64,000 nt of DNA, from positions 147,892,041 to 147,956,040 of the forward strand of contig CM038053.1 in NCBI GenBank assembly GCA_021397845.1, given 5' to 3'. The position numbers and the translations under genes are program-made. Source of the DNA: Areca catechu (taxonomy: Eukaryota; Streptophyta; Magnoliopsida; Arecales; Arecaceae). Below the pieces are notes generated by a model. That model was not told the origin of the DNA. It was given only the letters and a program-made list of their open reading frames with translations, and made no database searches. Positions 34,042 through 46,675 of the stretch are shown one piece after another (the stretch's first letter is position 1; each line of letters opens with the position of its first letter).

Positions 34042-35608
34042 TGATGCAGGATGACTCTAAGACTACTTAACATGAATAAGAAATAGTAAAATAATTTTAT
34101 TATAATTTTTATAATTTTAATTGCAAGCTATATTCCCAAAATAAAGTAAAAACTAGCAGAAGGACCAGCAGTGCGAAGAATCATCGAGTCGCATGCATAC
34201 TTATGCAAACCAATGAAATATCTAGGACCTAAGAGTTGAGAAACTCCTGGTTTAGGATAGCTTATCTTCATTAAATTAGAAAATAAGAGTTGGAAAGGTT
34301 TTTTACCAGTCAGAGATTGAAATTCAGAAGCAGCAGGGTTCACACGCACTCTGAACGGAGCCTGGATGAAGAAGCCTCGATTCCATTGAATCTGATGGCT
34401 GATCTGGGCGGTCTGGGCAGCAAAAAAGGCCTCCTTAGGGGAGGGGAAGCACCTCGTGGGTCCTACAAGTTTCAGGGTTAATCAAAACAGTAATTAAAAA
34501 TAAGAAAAGGAACCATGGGTTGAAAGGAATTAGGATTAGGGTTAGAAGATGGCTATTTGAAGATTGTTGAAGATCTCCTTGCTTATCATCCTAGGGCACT
34601 CCTCCTTGGGCGTGTGAAGGCTTGAATGGCAGTGAGTTAGGGTGTGGATGGAAGCTAGGTCAGTAAGGAATTCATCCAAACACAAAAACATAAACCAAAG
34701 AACCAAAACAAAATACCAACACAAGGCAAAAACTCAAATTTTAGCATATTGTATTCATAAGAAAAAGATGATTACAAGAGGGGGAGGGGTGGGGTATTTA
34801 TAAAGTTCCCATGCTCTCACTAACCATGGTTACACTTGGGTTACAACTTCTCTTCCCAATTAGAATACAAGTCCTTTCATAGCTAGGTTAGAAAAACAAA
34901 TCCCCATTAGGTTATGAATTGACCTAGTCTTCTCCTTTTTCCTTTATGCTTTGACTATTCAACTCAAGGACACCTCTTGGACATGGTCAACACTTCAAGG
35001 ATGCCTAGGAGGGTGTGCTGGGCTTCTAGGGGCAGCAAGGGGCCGGCCCAAAAGGGCTTGGGTTCATGGGTTTGGGCCTCTGGAAGTTGGGATGGCCTGG
35101 TAGCCTGGTAGCCTGGTAGCAGGAATATTCCCTGGAATCTTGCTTCTTAAGGGCTTGGGCTTGGCACCTGGGCTTGATTTCTTTGGACTTGGATGCAGGT
35201 GGACCTCTGGAATCATGGGTGCCCTATTATGAGAATATGCTCTGGCATGTGGAAGGGAATCTGGGCATCTGGAGGGCATCTGGAAGGAATCAGGGTTTTC
35301 GGAAGCATCTTGGATCCTGGGTTGTCACACAAAATTGAATGGGCTGATGTAATGGCATCTGACTCCTAGATGTGGCCTGGTGGAGCTCCAAAATATGGTA
35401 ACCTCCTCTCTTGTACAAAAATTGAGCTCATATTGGACTCATAACTAATATACCGGACTCAAAATAATGACTAGGTTGAGGGTTGAGACAAATCGACTAA
35501 CCTCAACTTATTACACGACTCAATTCTAGTTGATTACAAAATTTGACACATGGCTAGGTAAACCAAATTAGGCCCAGTAATCTGTGTCTGATCCTGGTGC
35601 CCCCACCA
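34042..35608 (-). repeat. 3' LTR of gypsy 3 (1567 bp)
   Basis: In + strand terms TGATGCAGGATGAC to GTGCCCCCACCA. Minus TATAAATA box near 34800. A triplicated TAGCCTGG-type string is at about 35100-35120. Confidence 0.9.
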
Positions 35609-36180
35609 ATTCTCCAGGGGTGGGAGGAACTCGACCCCGTCGAGTGTGGGATAACTTGGCTCTCATAGTGCTCGAGTAGGTATAGGTTGAGGCGTTGCAA
35701 ATCCTCACGGGTGATCCACGAGTCCTCAGATTCTGGCCGACCTTGCCACTGGACCAATAACTTTGATAGCTATGATTCCAGGTATATATGGCTTGATCGT
35801 CCAGGATTCTCTTGATCTTTTTCTCACTATTTGGCCAATTATATGTGGTCACTCTAGGGTGGGTTCTCTCTCAAAGGGAGGGATATGCTCAAGGTGCTCA
35901 CTAGGTATCGCTGCTGGCTCCCTAGACTCTATAAGTTCAGAGATGATGAAGGTGGAGCTAATACCTAAATCAGGTAGTATCTCATGCACATAGGCATTGG
36001 GTCCACAGATATTCATTATCTTGGATGGGCCAGCTTCGCGAGCAGAAAATTCTTTACAACTACAAAATCCCCTAAAAAATTCTTTATCTCTCTTTTGGAA
36101 ATTAGCTAAGTTGTTATTTAATTCATTAGTTATCTTTAGCTTTTGACTAATTTTCATATGCATATGCTATACAGGGGATA
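35609..36180 (-). pseudogene. Gypsy 3 integrase C-terminus and chromodomain-like tail
   Basis: Minus strand: MHMKISQKLKITNELNNNLA, AREAGPSKIMNICGPNAYV, LGISSTFIISELIESREP, then VQWQGRPESEDSWI, REDLQRLNLYLLEHYES and STGSSSSHP. It is homologous to gypsy 1 positions 21080-21690. The KEFEIGDFVMIRLRPE segment is partly lost (KEFFRGFCSCKEF). Confidence 0.82.
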
Positions 36181-36654
36181 GTGCAGGTGTAGACATGTAA
36201 TTTTGGCTATGAATTTATTGGACTCAAAACTAATACCTAATAGACTCGACTAAACATCCCTATCAAAGGATGTTTTATTGGACTCTAAGGGACAAATCCT
36301 AACAGATTATAGACTCTTTAGGTTTGATCCTATCATGACATGCACATGAAAATTTATTATGTACTCCTAGCAAATGCCACAAAGTATACCAAAAGTAATA
36401 TGCAAACCTAACATGGGCAATAAATGAATACAACATGCAAACCTCTACATGATGCAGGTGAATGGTTAAAGAAATATAAGAAAACTCAAGAAAAGGTAGA
36501 AAATATGTGGTGTATTCAGGGTTAATACGATTGGGTGGAAAGTAAGAAAAGGGTTTGAGGTTAATTGGATAGACTAAGATGTAAGAAGGGGTGTCGGGAA
36601 TTAATCCTAGACTAATGAGGTTTACCTTATGGGTTTGATGTCTATCTAAAGGGT
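36181..36654 (-). other. Gypsy 3: non-coding stretch with integrase-core fossil
   Basis: Around 36415-36330 (minus) a degraded reading FWYTLWHLLG...KFSCACH corresponds to FWKTLWHLLG...QFSTAYHP in the gypsy 1 integrase core. The rest is AT-rich, with tandem GAGTCCAATAAA-type strings and no open frame. Confidence 0.6.
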
Positions 36655-37200
36655 CTACATAATGGAAGAAAGGGTCATTGATTTCAGAAAAAGATCAAGT
36701 GAAGTCAAAAAGGTGACTTCATCTTGACGGCATTGATCTAAAGAGATTAAGTCCATAATAAACTCTTCTGGTTCATAAATCAAGAAACCGGGCTCTCTGA
36801 TTGGGCTTTCTTCTAGTGGCTCCTCAAGTAAAGCTCTAATAGTGGGACTGGATTCATCATGGTCTTCTTCCTTTAATGGTTCTTCCACTACAGGTTGGGT
36901 GTGGTTAAAGTTAGCTAACTTTAGGATGGCTTCAACCTGGGTATCTACTAGATCAACTAACATTGGATTGGCTTCTACCTGGATTTCTACCGGATCAACT
37001 AACATTGGATTGGCTTCTAATTAGGTTTCCACTGGGTCAACTAATTCTAGGTTGACTCCTAACTCTAGGTCACCTATAGGTATCTCTTCTTCTAAATCTT
37101 CAATGGACTCATTATCCTCATACTCCTCTACCAAACTTGGATCAGCCTCATATATTTCTTCTTCTAAGGCATCTTGGTGAACCAATGGGGTGGTAAGAGA
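36655..37200 (-). pseudogene. Gypsy 3 acidic ORF
   Basis: The open part 37005-36655 contains repeated (D/E)TQVEAN-MLVDPV units, PVVEEPLKEEDHDESSPTI, EEPLEESPIREP and YEPEEF, then a frame change inside the DLFPEI block. Tandem units of 42 bp lie at about 36937-37060. Upstream to 37200 the acidic sequence continues in another frame. Close homologue of gypsy 6 58077-58949. Confidence 0.78.
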
Positions 37201-37616
37201 GGTTTGGCTAAAGAAAAATTGACTAGGGTCTGGGGTAACAGGGTTGGGTAAACTAAGGGTTATGGGTTTAAAGGTTATGGGTTCAAATCTAGGGTATCAA
37301 TCCCATAGGGTTCAGGTTGACTGAGGGATAGTGGGTTACTACTGGTTTCATATCTAGGGACTATGGGTTCCTGGGGTTCAGCTCTATGGGTTTTGCCTAG
37401 TGTTCCTACTTGGTTGATTCTTTAGTTCATTTGGTCAAGCTTAGTATCGGATTGCTCAAACCTATGATTTATTTGGGGATTGGATTGGTTATTGGATAAA
37501 TCGATTCGGTCAAGTCATTCGATCATGGTTTTCATGAAAGCTTCTAGACTAGGGTCCATTGTTAAGCTAGGTTGGGGTTTAGATTTTTGATATTTGGTTC
37601 CTAATCTAGTGGTCAT
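37201..37616 (-). pseudogene. Gypsy 3 Gag N-terminus, capsid deleted
   Basis: From ATG at 37616: MTTRLGTKYQKS, a coiled-coil-like Gln/Asn/Asp-rich region (LDRIDLSNNQSN, FEQSDTKLDQMN) and EPIVPRYETSSN. It passes to the acidic ORF with no capsid domain. Several stops are present. Confidence 0.7.
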
Positions 37617-38711
37617 GCACAAATCAAACAATCAAAATGAAAAGATGCAACCAAGCATGCAAAAAGAGAAAGAAAATGCTAGTATAATATAAGGTTTCCT
37701 AGTCCTAGAGCCAGAAACTGAGTGGGTCAGCTCAACTTACACCTAACCTAATAGCTAATCCTTCCACTGGCCATGTAGGGGGTGGGAGTGTGGGAGGCCC
37801 ATCCTGCTTTCGCAAGGACACAATTAAAAACCACAGTATCACTTAGGTCGTATGACTCTGGACCCCCAGCCTTAGACACCAGCTTTCAGTAATAGCTAAA
37901 AGGTTAAATGCACTAGTTGGCCCACACAGTTCGGACCCGACCTGTTGATGTCTCCTAGCCCACTAGGGAAAATTAGGTCTAATCAATTTTAATTAAGGCT
38001 TGGATGGAAATGATCGGTGGTTATTTTGGGCCCAGGACAGGTTACGACCTCCTGCCCTGATGTTATATATATTGCACTAAAGATTAGATTAACAGATGAT
38101 GAACAATCAATGGTCCTGACGCAATCGAAAACAATCAAAAAATAAATTGATTTTTAATTAATTTATGAGATTTCAATTTAAGTTTAAGTTTACTAGGGTT
38201 AGCAAATAAGGTTTGGTTTGGGATTGGGGGTTTGGAAGTTGATTAGGTTTGGTTGACTTAAGTATGTAGAATGTAGCAGAAATCAGTGAATTAGGGTTTC
38301 TATTGTTGCAGAGTTTGACATAGTCCCGATGTAGAAAAAATTCAAAAAAAATTTATAGTAGAGGAAGAACAGTTGAAATGATTATTACCAAATTTGAAGC
38401 AGAAAAAAAATCATATGATGATACAAACCTAGGATTTTCTAGACTGCTATAGAAATTATCAGAATTCTATTAGGGTTTCTAATATGCCATGTTTCTTATA
38501 ATTTAAATTTCTGTAAAATTAATTAAAAATTTGTATAAAATATAGGACTCAACAAAGAACAATTCATGCAAATTCCAGAGAAAAATAAAATTTTTAGATG
38601 GTCGAAAATAGATGCAAAATAGATGGCTAATGAAGTGGACAGAATGCTGAAATTAGGGTTTGTGATTGCAATGCAGATAAAAACTATCCTAAACCCGCTC
38701 TGATACCAAAC
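37617..38711 (-). other. Gypsy 3 leader and PBS
   Basis: PBS TGGTATCAGAGC on the minus strand at 38708-38697. The leader carries the conserved block in + strand AGACACCAGCTTTCAGTAATAG, then GGGCCCAGGACAGG near 38030. No coding signal. Confidence 0.8.
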
Positions 38712-40269
38712 TAATGCAGGACAACTCTAACACTACTAAAAATGCATGGAAAATAGTAAAAAAACTTTTTTATGATTTTTATAATTTTAATTGCATGCTA
38801 GATTATGAAAATAAAGTAAAAACTAGCAGAAGGACCAACAATGCAAAGAATCATCTGGTCGTAGGCATACTCATGCAAACCAATGAAATATCCAAGACTT
38901 GAGAGTTGAGAAACTCCTAGTTTAGGATAGCTTATCTTTATTAAATTAGAAAATAAGAGTTGGGAAGGTTTTTTACCAGTCAGAGATTGAAATTCAAAAG
39001 CAGCAGGGTTCAAACGCACTCTGATCGGAGCCTGGATGAAGAAGCCTCGATTCCATTGAATCTGATGGCTGATCTAGGTGGTTTGGGCAGCAAAGAAGGC
39101 CTCCTCAAGGGAGGGGAAGCATCTCGAGTATCCTACAAGTATCAGGGTTAATCAAAACAGCAATTAAAAATAAGAAAACAAACTATGGGTTGAAAGGAAT
39201 CAGGATTAGGGTTAGAAGATAGTTGTTTGAAGCTTGTTGAAGATCTCCTTGTTTGGCGGCCTAGGGCACTGCTCCTTGGATGTGTGAAGGCTTGGATGGT
39301 AGTGAGTTAGGGTGTAGAAGGAAGCTAGGACAGCAAGGAATTCGTCTAAGCACAAAACACAAACCGAAGAACCAAAACAAAACACCAACACAAGGCAATA
39401 ACTCAAATTTCAGCATATTGTATTCATAAGAAAGAGATGATTACAAGAGGGGGAGGGGTGGGGTATTTATAGAGTTCCTATGCCCTCACTAACCATGGTT
39501 ACACTTGGGTTACATGTCCTCTTCCTAATTAGAATACAAGTCCTTTCCTAGCTTGGTTAGAAAAACAAATCCCCATTAGCTTAGGAATTGACCTAGTCTT
39601 CTCCTTTTTCCTTCATGCTTTGACTATTCCACTCACAGACACCTCTTGGACTTGGTCAACACATCAAGAACGCCTAGGGGGGCATGTTGGGATTCTTGGG
39701 GCAGCAAGGGGCTGGCCCAAAGGGGCTTGGGTGCAAGGGTTTGGGCCTCTAGAAGCTGGGGTGTCCTGGTAGCCTGGTAGCAGGAATATTCCCTGGAATC
39801 TTGCTTCTTAAGGGCTTGGGCTTGGCACCTAGGCTTGATTTCCTTGGGCTTGGATGTAGGTGGACCTTTGGAATCATGGACGCCCTATTCTGAGAATATG
39901 CTCTGGTATCTGGAAGGAGATTTTGGCATCTAGAGGGCATCTGGAAGGAATCAGGATTTCCGGAAGTATCTTGGATCTTGGGTTGTCACACAAAATCCAA
40001 TTAGCTGATGTGCTGGCCTCTGACTCTTAGATGTGGCCTGGTGGAACTCCAAAATATGGTAACCTCCTCTCTTGTACAAAAATTGAGCTCATATTGGACT
40101 CATAACTGATATACAGGACTCAAAATAATGTCTAGGTTGAGGGTTGAGACAAATCAACTAACCTCAACTTATTACAGGACTCAATTCTAGTTGATTACAA
40201 AATTTGACACATGGCTAGGTAAAACAAATAAGGCCCAGTAATCTGTGTCTGATCCTGCTACCCCCACCA
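38712..40269 (-). repeat. 5' LTR of gypsy 3 (1558 bp)
   Basis: In + strand terms starts TAATGCAGGAC (TG mutated to TA) and ends GCTACCCCCACCA. Minus TATAAATA box at 39471-39464. Near-identical in layout to 34042-35608. Confidence 0.9.
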
Positions 40270-41777
40270 ACTATGATTAGACACAGATCACTGGATCCCA
40301 TATGGTTTAATTAGTTTGTGTCAAAATTTTGAAAATTTTGTAATCAATTGAGATTGAGTCATGTAATAAGTTGAGGTTAGTTGATTTGTCTCAACCCTCA
40401 ACCAAATCAGTATTTTAAGTCCAGTACATCAATTATGAGTCCAGTATGAGCCCAATTATTGTACAAGAAAAGAGGACACTACATCAGCCCATTGGATTTT
40501 GTGTGATAACCTAGCATCCAATATGCTTCCAAAAACCCTGATTCTTTCCAGATGTCCTCCAGATGCCTAGATTTTTCTTTAGTTTCCAGAGCATATTCCT
40601 TAACCAAGGCATCCATGATTCCAAAGGTCCACCTGCATCCCTGCCCAAGGAAATCAAGTCCAAGCCCTAAAGAAGCAAGATTCCATGGAATATTCTTGCT
40701 ATCAGGATACCACACCACCCTAGCTTCAAGGAGGTCCAAGCCCATATGCCAATCCCCTTTGGGCCAGCCCCTTGCTGCCCCTAGAAGCCCAACATGCCCT
40801 CCTAGGCATCTTTGAAGTGTTGACCAAGTCCAAGAGGTGTCCTTGAGTGGAATAGTCAAAGCATGAAGGGAGAAGGAGAAGACTAGGTCAAATCCTAACC
40901 TAGTTTGGATTTATGCTCCAAATTATTTTAAGATTTGTTTTTCTAACCTAGCTAGGAGAGGACTTGTAACCCAAGTGTGTAACCCTAGTTAGAGGACATG
41001 GAAACTCTATAAATTCTCCACCCCTCCCCCTCTTTTAAGCAATTTTTATTCATGATATCAAAACCCTAATAAATTTATTTGAGCATGCGAGCTTGTGTGT
41101 TAATTTGTTTTTTATTTTTTTCTTTGGTTAATATTGTGCTTGGCCAAATTCCTTGCTACCCTAGCATCCTTCCATACCCTCACTCACTGCCATCCAAGCC
41201 TTCACACATCCTAGAAGGAGTGCCCTAGGTGGCGAAGTAGGGAGATCTTCATCAAGCTTCAAGCCGCCTAGCTTCTAAACCCTAACCTGATTCCTTCTAA
41301 ACAGTGTGTCCTTTCGTTTTCTTACTTGCTGTTTTGATTGACTCTTGACATTTTACAGGATCCTCGAGGTGTTTCACCTCCCTAGAGGAGGCTTTTCTTG
41401 CCTCCAGGACTGCCCAAATCAATCATCAGTTCAAGGAAAACTGAGCTTCATCATCTAGCCTCAAATCAAAGTGCTGGTGATCTTTTCATCGGAAGTTACT
41501 CAAATCACTAATTAGTAACATCATTCCCTTATTTTAATTTTTGATTTGATAGAGATGAGCTATCTTAATCCAGGAGTTTCTTAACTTTCATGTCCTGGTA
41601 ATTTATTATTTTGCATGAGTTTGCCTGCGATACGATGATTCTTTGCATTGCTACTCTTTATGCTAGTTCTTACTTTTATTTGAGAATTTATCCTACAAAT
41701 ATAAATTATATAAATCACAAAAAAATTGTTTACTATTTTTCTTGCATGTTTAGCAATCTTAGAGTTGTCCCACATTA
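40270..41777 (+). repeat. 5' LTR of gypsy 4, main part
   Basis: Continues from 34041 after gypsy 3. TATAAATT at 41008-41015. It ends CCCACATTA at 41777, where CACATCA is expected, a C-to-T change at the terminus. PBS follows at 41782-41793 as TGGTATTGGAGC, with two changes. Confidence 0.85.
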
Positions 41778-42858
41778 GTTTTGGTATTGGAGCAGGTTTA
41801 GGATAGTTTTATCTGCTTTGTATTCATAAAACCTAATTTCTGCATCCTGTCCACTACATTAGGTGTCTGTTTTGCATATGATTTTGACCATCTAAAAATT
41901 TTGCTTTTCTAGTAAATTTGCTTAAATTGTTTTCCATCTTGTCCTCTGAATTTTTATATTTTTTAATTAATTTTACAGAAATTTTAAATCATTAAAACAT
42001 GGCATATTAGAAACACCAACAAAAATTCTGAGATTTCTGTAGCAGTCAGAAGACCCTAGGATTTTCATTATCATTTGAGTTTTTTTTGCATCAAGTTTGG
42101 TGGGTATCATAACCACCATCCATCCTCTATCATAGAATTTTTCAGATTTTTTTCAGCATCGATATCTATGTCAAAATCTGCATCATCCAAAATCCTAATT
42201 TCTTGAATTTCTGCACTTACTTGACCCAACCTAATCAATTTCCTAACCCCCAATCCCAATCCAAACTTTGTTTGCTAACTCTAGTTAACTTGAATTTAAT
42301 TTGTCATAGCATAAAATAATTAAAAAAAAATATTTAGTTTCTGATTGTTTAGATTGCATCAATACTATTAAGTTCCATCATCTTTAATCTAATATTAAGG
42401 GTGGTCAATATAACATCAGGGCAGGATTTCATCACCTGTCCTGGGCCCCAAACAACCATCCAGCATTTCCACCCAAGCTTAATTAAAATTAATTAGACTT
42501 AATTTACCCTAGTGGGCTAGGTGACACCAAATAGGTCGGGTCCAAATTATGTGGGCCAACTAGTGCATTTAATCCTTTAGCTATTATTGAAAGCTGGTGT
42601 CTAAGGCTAGGGCTCCAGAGTAAAACAACCTAAGAGGACTGGTGGTTTATAATTAGGACCCTGTGACAAGCAGGGGGAGCCTCCCACCACCCCACCCCCT
42701 ACCTGGCCAGTGGAAGGATTAGCTGCTGGGTTAAATGTAAGTTAAGCTGACCGATTTAGTTTTGGCTCTAGGTCTAGGAAACCCTAGATTGTACTAGCCT
42801 AGTTCTTTTTGTACGCTTGGCTGCACCATTCCATTTTGATTGCTAGATTGATTATTGC
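41778..42858 (+). other. Gypsy 4 leader
   Basis: Non-coding. The conserved leader block is at about 42410-42620 (CAGGGCAGGATTTCATCACC, TAGGTCGGGTCC, AAAGCTGGTGTCTAAGGC), matching gypsy 3, 5 and 6 and, more distantly, gypsy 1 and 2. Confidence 0.75.
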
Positions 42859-43980
42859 ATGACCACTAAACTAGAAACCCAATACCAGAAGTCTATAACC
42901 CAACCCAGCTCAACTATGGATTCCAATTTTGAGGCCATCATTACTAGTTTGCCAAACTAAACCAAGCCAACACCCAAACCCAAATCAGTTAGCTCAGATG
43001 GACCACAAACATGATCAAACCCAAAATCAGCTTGTCCAGTTGACCACTCAACTCAACCAAATAACCCAAGCACATAACCAAACAACCACTAGGATTGACC
43101 AATTAACCACTTGATTAAACCAAGTAGGAACCCAAAACCAGACTCATAGACCCTAGGAACCCATTGTCCCAAGATATGATCCCAGTAGTAACCGACTATC
43201 CCTCAGTCACCATGAACCCTATAGGATTGATAACCCTAGATTTGAACCCATAACCTTTAAACCCATAACCTATAAACCCATAACCCTTAGTTTACCCACC
43301 CCTGTTATCCCAGACTCTAGTAAATTTTTCAGTAGCCAAACCGCTCTTACGACCCCATTGGTTCACCAAGATGATCTAGAAGAAGAGATATATGAGGCTG
43401 ACCCAAGTCTGGTAAAGGAGTATGAAGATAATGAGTCTATTAAAAATCTATAATAGTATCCTATAGAAGACCCAGGATTAGTTGACTATGACCAAACTCA
43501 TGTTGAAATCAACCAAGAATTAGTTGACCAAGTAGATAACCAAGAAGAAGACCACCCAACATTAGTTGAACCTAACCACACCGAAGCTAAAATGGTAGTA
43601 GAAGACGTGTTAGAGGAAGAGAATCTAGTTATAGAGCCTAGTCCTGAATTTCCTGAGCCAAAAGAATTTATTAAGGACTTGATTTCTTATTATTACCCTT
43701 AGGATGAGTTCACTCTTCTGACTCCCATTGATCACTTTTCCAAAATTAGTGACCCATTTTTCCATCATGCCAACCCGGTAGATATACCTCAACCTTATAA
43801 GATCAACCTCATTAGTATAGGACTTATCCCTGAAACACCTTGTCTCCTAGTCTATCCAATTAACCCCGAACCCTTTTCTTACTTTTCACCTAATCAGACT
43901 AACCCTAAACTCATCTCTTATTTTCTACCATTTCTAGAAACTTCTTCTATTCTTTTTACTATTAGGTTGCATTTATAAGA
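42859..43980 (+). pseudogene. Gypsy 4 Gag N-terminus and acidic ORF
   Basis: From ATG 42859: MTTKLETQYQKS. After a frame change comes a coiled-coil-like region NQLVQLTTQLNQITQAHNQT, then RYDPSSNRLSLSHHEPYRID, LVHQDDLEEEIYEADP and acidic repeats. These lead to FIKDLISYYYP, a stop, LLTPIDHF, DPFFHHANPVD and VYPINPEPFSYFSPNQTNP. No capsid and no zinc knuckle. About four stops in the main frame. Confidence 0.75.
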
Positions 43981-44782
43981 ATTTGCATGATGCATTCATT
44001 CTTTAAGCATGTCATATTTGCCTCCTACTTAAGGAGAACCCTATGGCACCTGGTAGGACTACATAGTAAGTTCTCTTGTGCATGCCATACTAGGGTCAAA
44101 CCTAAAGAGTCTTTAATATGTTATGTTTTGTCCTTAGAGTCCAATAAAAACTCCTTTGATTGGAAAGTCTAGTGAGTCTATTAGGTATTCTTCGAGTCCA
44201 ATAAATCCATAGCCCCGAATTATCTGTCCATACATGCACTGACCTCTACACAGCATTTGCATTTGAAAATTAGTCAAGAGCTGAACATAATTAATGAACT
44301 AAATAATAACTTGGCTAATATCCAAAAAAAAGATAAAGATTTTTTTGCAGAAGAATATGTGACTGTAAATGAATTTTCTGCTCGTGAAGCTGGCCCATCC
44401 AAAATAATGAATAGTAGTGGACCCAATGCCTATGTGCCTGAGATATCACATGATTTAGGTATAGCTCCACTTTCATCATCTCAGACATTGTAAAGTCTAG
44501 GGAGCCCTTTGAGCCACTCCCTTTCTTTATGAAAGAACCCACCCTAGAGCGACCATATATAATTTGGCCTTATGGTAAGGAAATGATTGAGAGAGCTCTG
44601 GATGATCAAGCTATCGATACCCAGGATAGACACTGTCAGCAGTATTTTGTCTGGTGGCAAGGTCAGCCAGAATCTGAGGACTTGTGGAAAGCTGGTGTGG
44701 ATCTATAGCACCAACACATACCCTCCTTGAGCCAATTTGACCTATACTCGACGAGGTTGAGTTCCTCCCGTCCCGAGAGAAT
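43981..44782 (+). pseudogene. Gypsy 4 integrase remnant and chromodomain-like tail
   Basis: RRTLWHLVGLHSKFSCACH at about 44030-44100 is a decayed part of the integrase core. After a non-coding gap come KISQELNIINELNNNLANIQ, EFSAREAGPSKIMNSSGPNA and LGIAP, then RALDDQAIDTQ and FVWWQGQPESED in shifted frames. The hairpin CTCGAC/GTTGAG is at 44747-44761. Confidence 0.72.
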
Positions 44783-46052
44783 TGGTGAGGATACCAGAAT
44801 CAGGCATAGATCACTGGATCCCATATGATTTAATTAGTCATGTATCAAAGTTTTGAAAATTTTGTAATCAATTAAGATTGAGTCCTGTAATAAGTTGTGG
44901 TTAGTTGATTTGTCTCAACTCTCAACATAGTCAATATTTTGAGTCCTGTACATTAATTTTGAGTCTAGTATAGGCCCAATTTTTGTACAAGAGAGCAGGT
45001 TACCCTATTTTGGAGTTCCACCATGCTACATCTTGGAGTCAGAGGCCACTACATTAGCCTATTGGATTTTATGTGACAACCTAGGATCCAAGATGCTTCC
45101 AGAAACCCTGATTATTTCCAGATATCCTCTAGATGCCCAAATTCCTCTCCAGATGCTATAGCATATTCCTAAAATAGGGAATCCATGATTTCAGAGGTTC
45201 ACCTGCATTCTAGTCCAAAGAAATCAAGCCCACGCCCTAAAAAAGCAAGATTCTATGGAATATTCTTGCTACCAGCCTACCAGGCCACCCCAACTTCCAT
45301 GAGGGCCAAGCCATGTGCCAAGCCCCTTTGGACTGGCCCCTTGCTACCCCTAGAAGCCCAACACACCTTCCTCGGCATGCTTGAAGTGTTGACCAAGTCC
45401 AAGAGGTGTCCTTGAGTGGAAAAGTCAAAGCATGAAGGGAGAAGGAGAAGACTAGGTCAAACCCTAACCTAGTTAGGATTTATGCTCCTAATTGTTTTAA
45501 GATTTATTTTTCTAACCTATCTAGGTGAGGATTTGTATTGCAAGTGTGTAACCCTAGTTAGAGGACATGGGAACATTATAAATACCGCACCCCTCCTCCT
45601 CTTGTAAGCAATTTTTATTCATGATATCAAAACCATGGTAAATTTATTTGAGCTTGCGAGCTTGTGTATTACTTTATTTTTTATTTTTTTTGGTTACTAT
45701 TTTGCTTGGCTGAATTTCTTGCTGCCCTAGCATCCTTCCATGCCCTAACTCACTACCATCCATGCCTTCACATGTCCAAGAAGGAGTGCCCTATGCTGCC
45801 AAGCAGAGAGATCTTCAACAAGCTTCAAGCCAGCAATCCTAATCCGGGAGTTTCTCAACTTTCGGGTCTTGGAAATTTATTATTTTGCATGAGTTTGCCT
45901 ACGATACGATGATTTTTTGCATTGCTACTCTTTATGCTAGTTCTTACTTTTATTTTGGAATTTAGCCTATAAACTTAAATTATAAAAATCACAAAAAAAA
46001 TTGATTAATGTTTTCCCTGCATGTTTAGCAATCTTAAAGTTATCCTGCATCA
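44783..46052 (+). repeat. 3' LTR of gypsy 4 (1270 bp, internally deleted)
   Basis: TGGTGAGGATACC to ATCCTGCATCA. Compared with the 5' LTR it lacks about 250 bp after CAAGCTTCAAGCC (near 45835). TATA-like ATTATAAATA near 45575. Confidence 0.85.
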
Positions 46053-46647
46053 GATGCTCTCCTTAGTAGGTTGCTTAAGCCACTGGGACTCTTTTGGTAG
46101 CCCTTCTTCCTTTGGTAGCCCTTCCTTTCTTGCTCATACCTTTGCCCTCCAGTAGAGTACTATGAGCCCTCTCCAAAACCTACCTTCTCTCTTTCTATCA
46201 CTTCCAAATTCTCCTCCTAGAGCCTTGTCTTAAAATAAGCCTTTATCTTAAGACAAGACTTATCTCTTACAAAGGAAGGAAGAGAGTGTGTGGATAGAGT
46301 GATAATGTTAGAGTGTAAGAAAGAAGAGAATTATGATCCCATCGGAACAAATACCGATGGCTATTTATAGGAGAGGGGAGGCCACCATATATGGCCTCTC
46401 ATCAGCCTTTGATCTTTCCAAACATAGATCAAATAAGACCCTTCAATGAGAAGGAGACATATAATGAAGCACCATGTCCCTTCTCGTGTCAAGAGACAAG
46501 ATTTTTTGTCTCTTCGGTTCGTTGCCAAATTCTCCACTTGACACATGTCAATTACCAGTTTTAAGAGGGCCAAGGGATGTGGCATTTCATGGAAAATACT
46601 GGTGATAAGAAGTTGTCCAAAGCAGGACTCTGCTTCTCATATTTTGC

Positions 46648-46675
46648 CAAATGAAGAGTCGCAACTCTTCATTTG
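46648..46675. repeat. Hairpin in copia 3 LTR
   Basis: CAAATGAAGAGT and ACTCTTCATTTG pair perfectly (12 bp) around loop CGCA. A second hairpin, AGTGAAGAGT / TGCG / ACTCTTCACT, is at 46838-46861; its loop is the reverse complement of the first. Confidence 0.8.

Larger units (their letters stand above)
34042..40269 (-). mobile_element. Gypsy 3: pol-less gypsy element (minus strand)
   Basis: LTRs 34042-35608 (3', 1567 bp) and 38712-40269 (5', 1558 bp), PBS 38708-38697, internal 3.1 kb. TSD ACTAG (34037-34041) and ACTAT (40270-40274), one mismatch. It sits 15 bp inside the 5' LTR of gypsy 4. The internal region lacks capsid, protease, RT, RNase H and most of integrase. Confidence 0.88.
34027..46052 (+). 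mobile_element. Gypsy 4: pol-less gypsy element, interrupted by gypsy 3
   Basis: The 5' LTR starts TGGTGGGGACACTAG at 34027 and continues after gypsy 3 at 40270-41777. The 3' LTR is 44783-46052. Flanks GAAGC (34022-34026) and GATGC (46053-46057) are a one-mismatch TSD, and the homologous LTR X reads CGAAGCACTCC at this site. The internal region (41778-44782) has a Gag N-terminus, an acidic ORF, an integrase remnant and a tail, but no protease, RT, RNase H or capsid. Confidence 0.85.
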
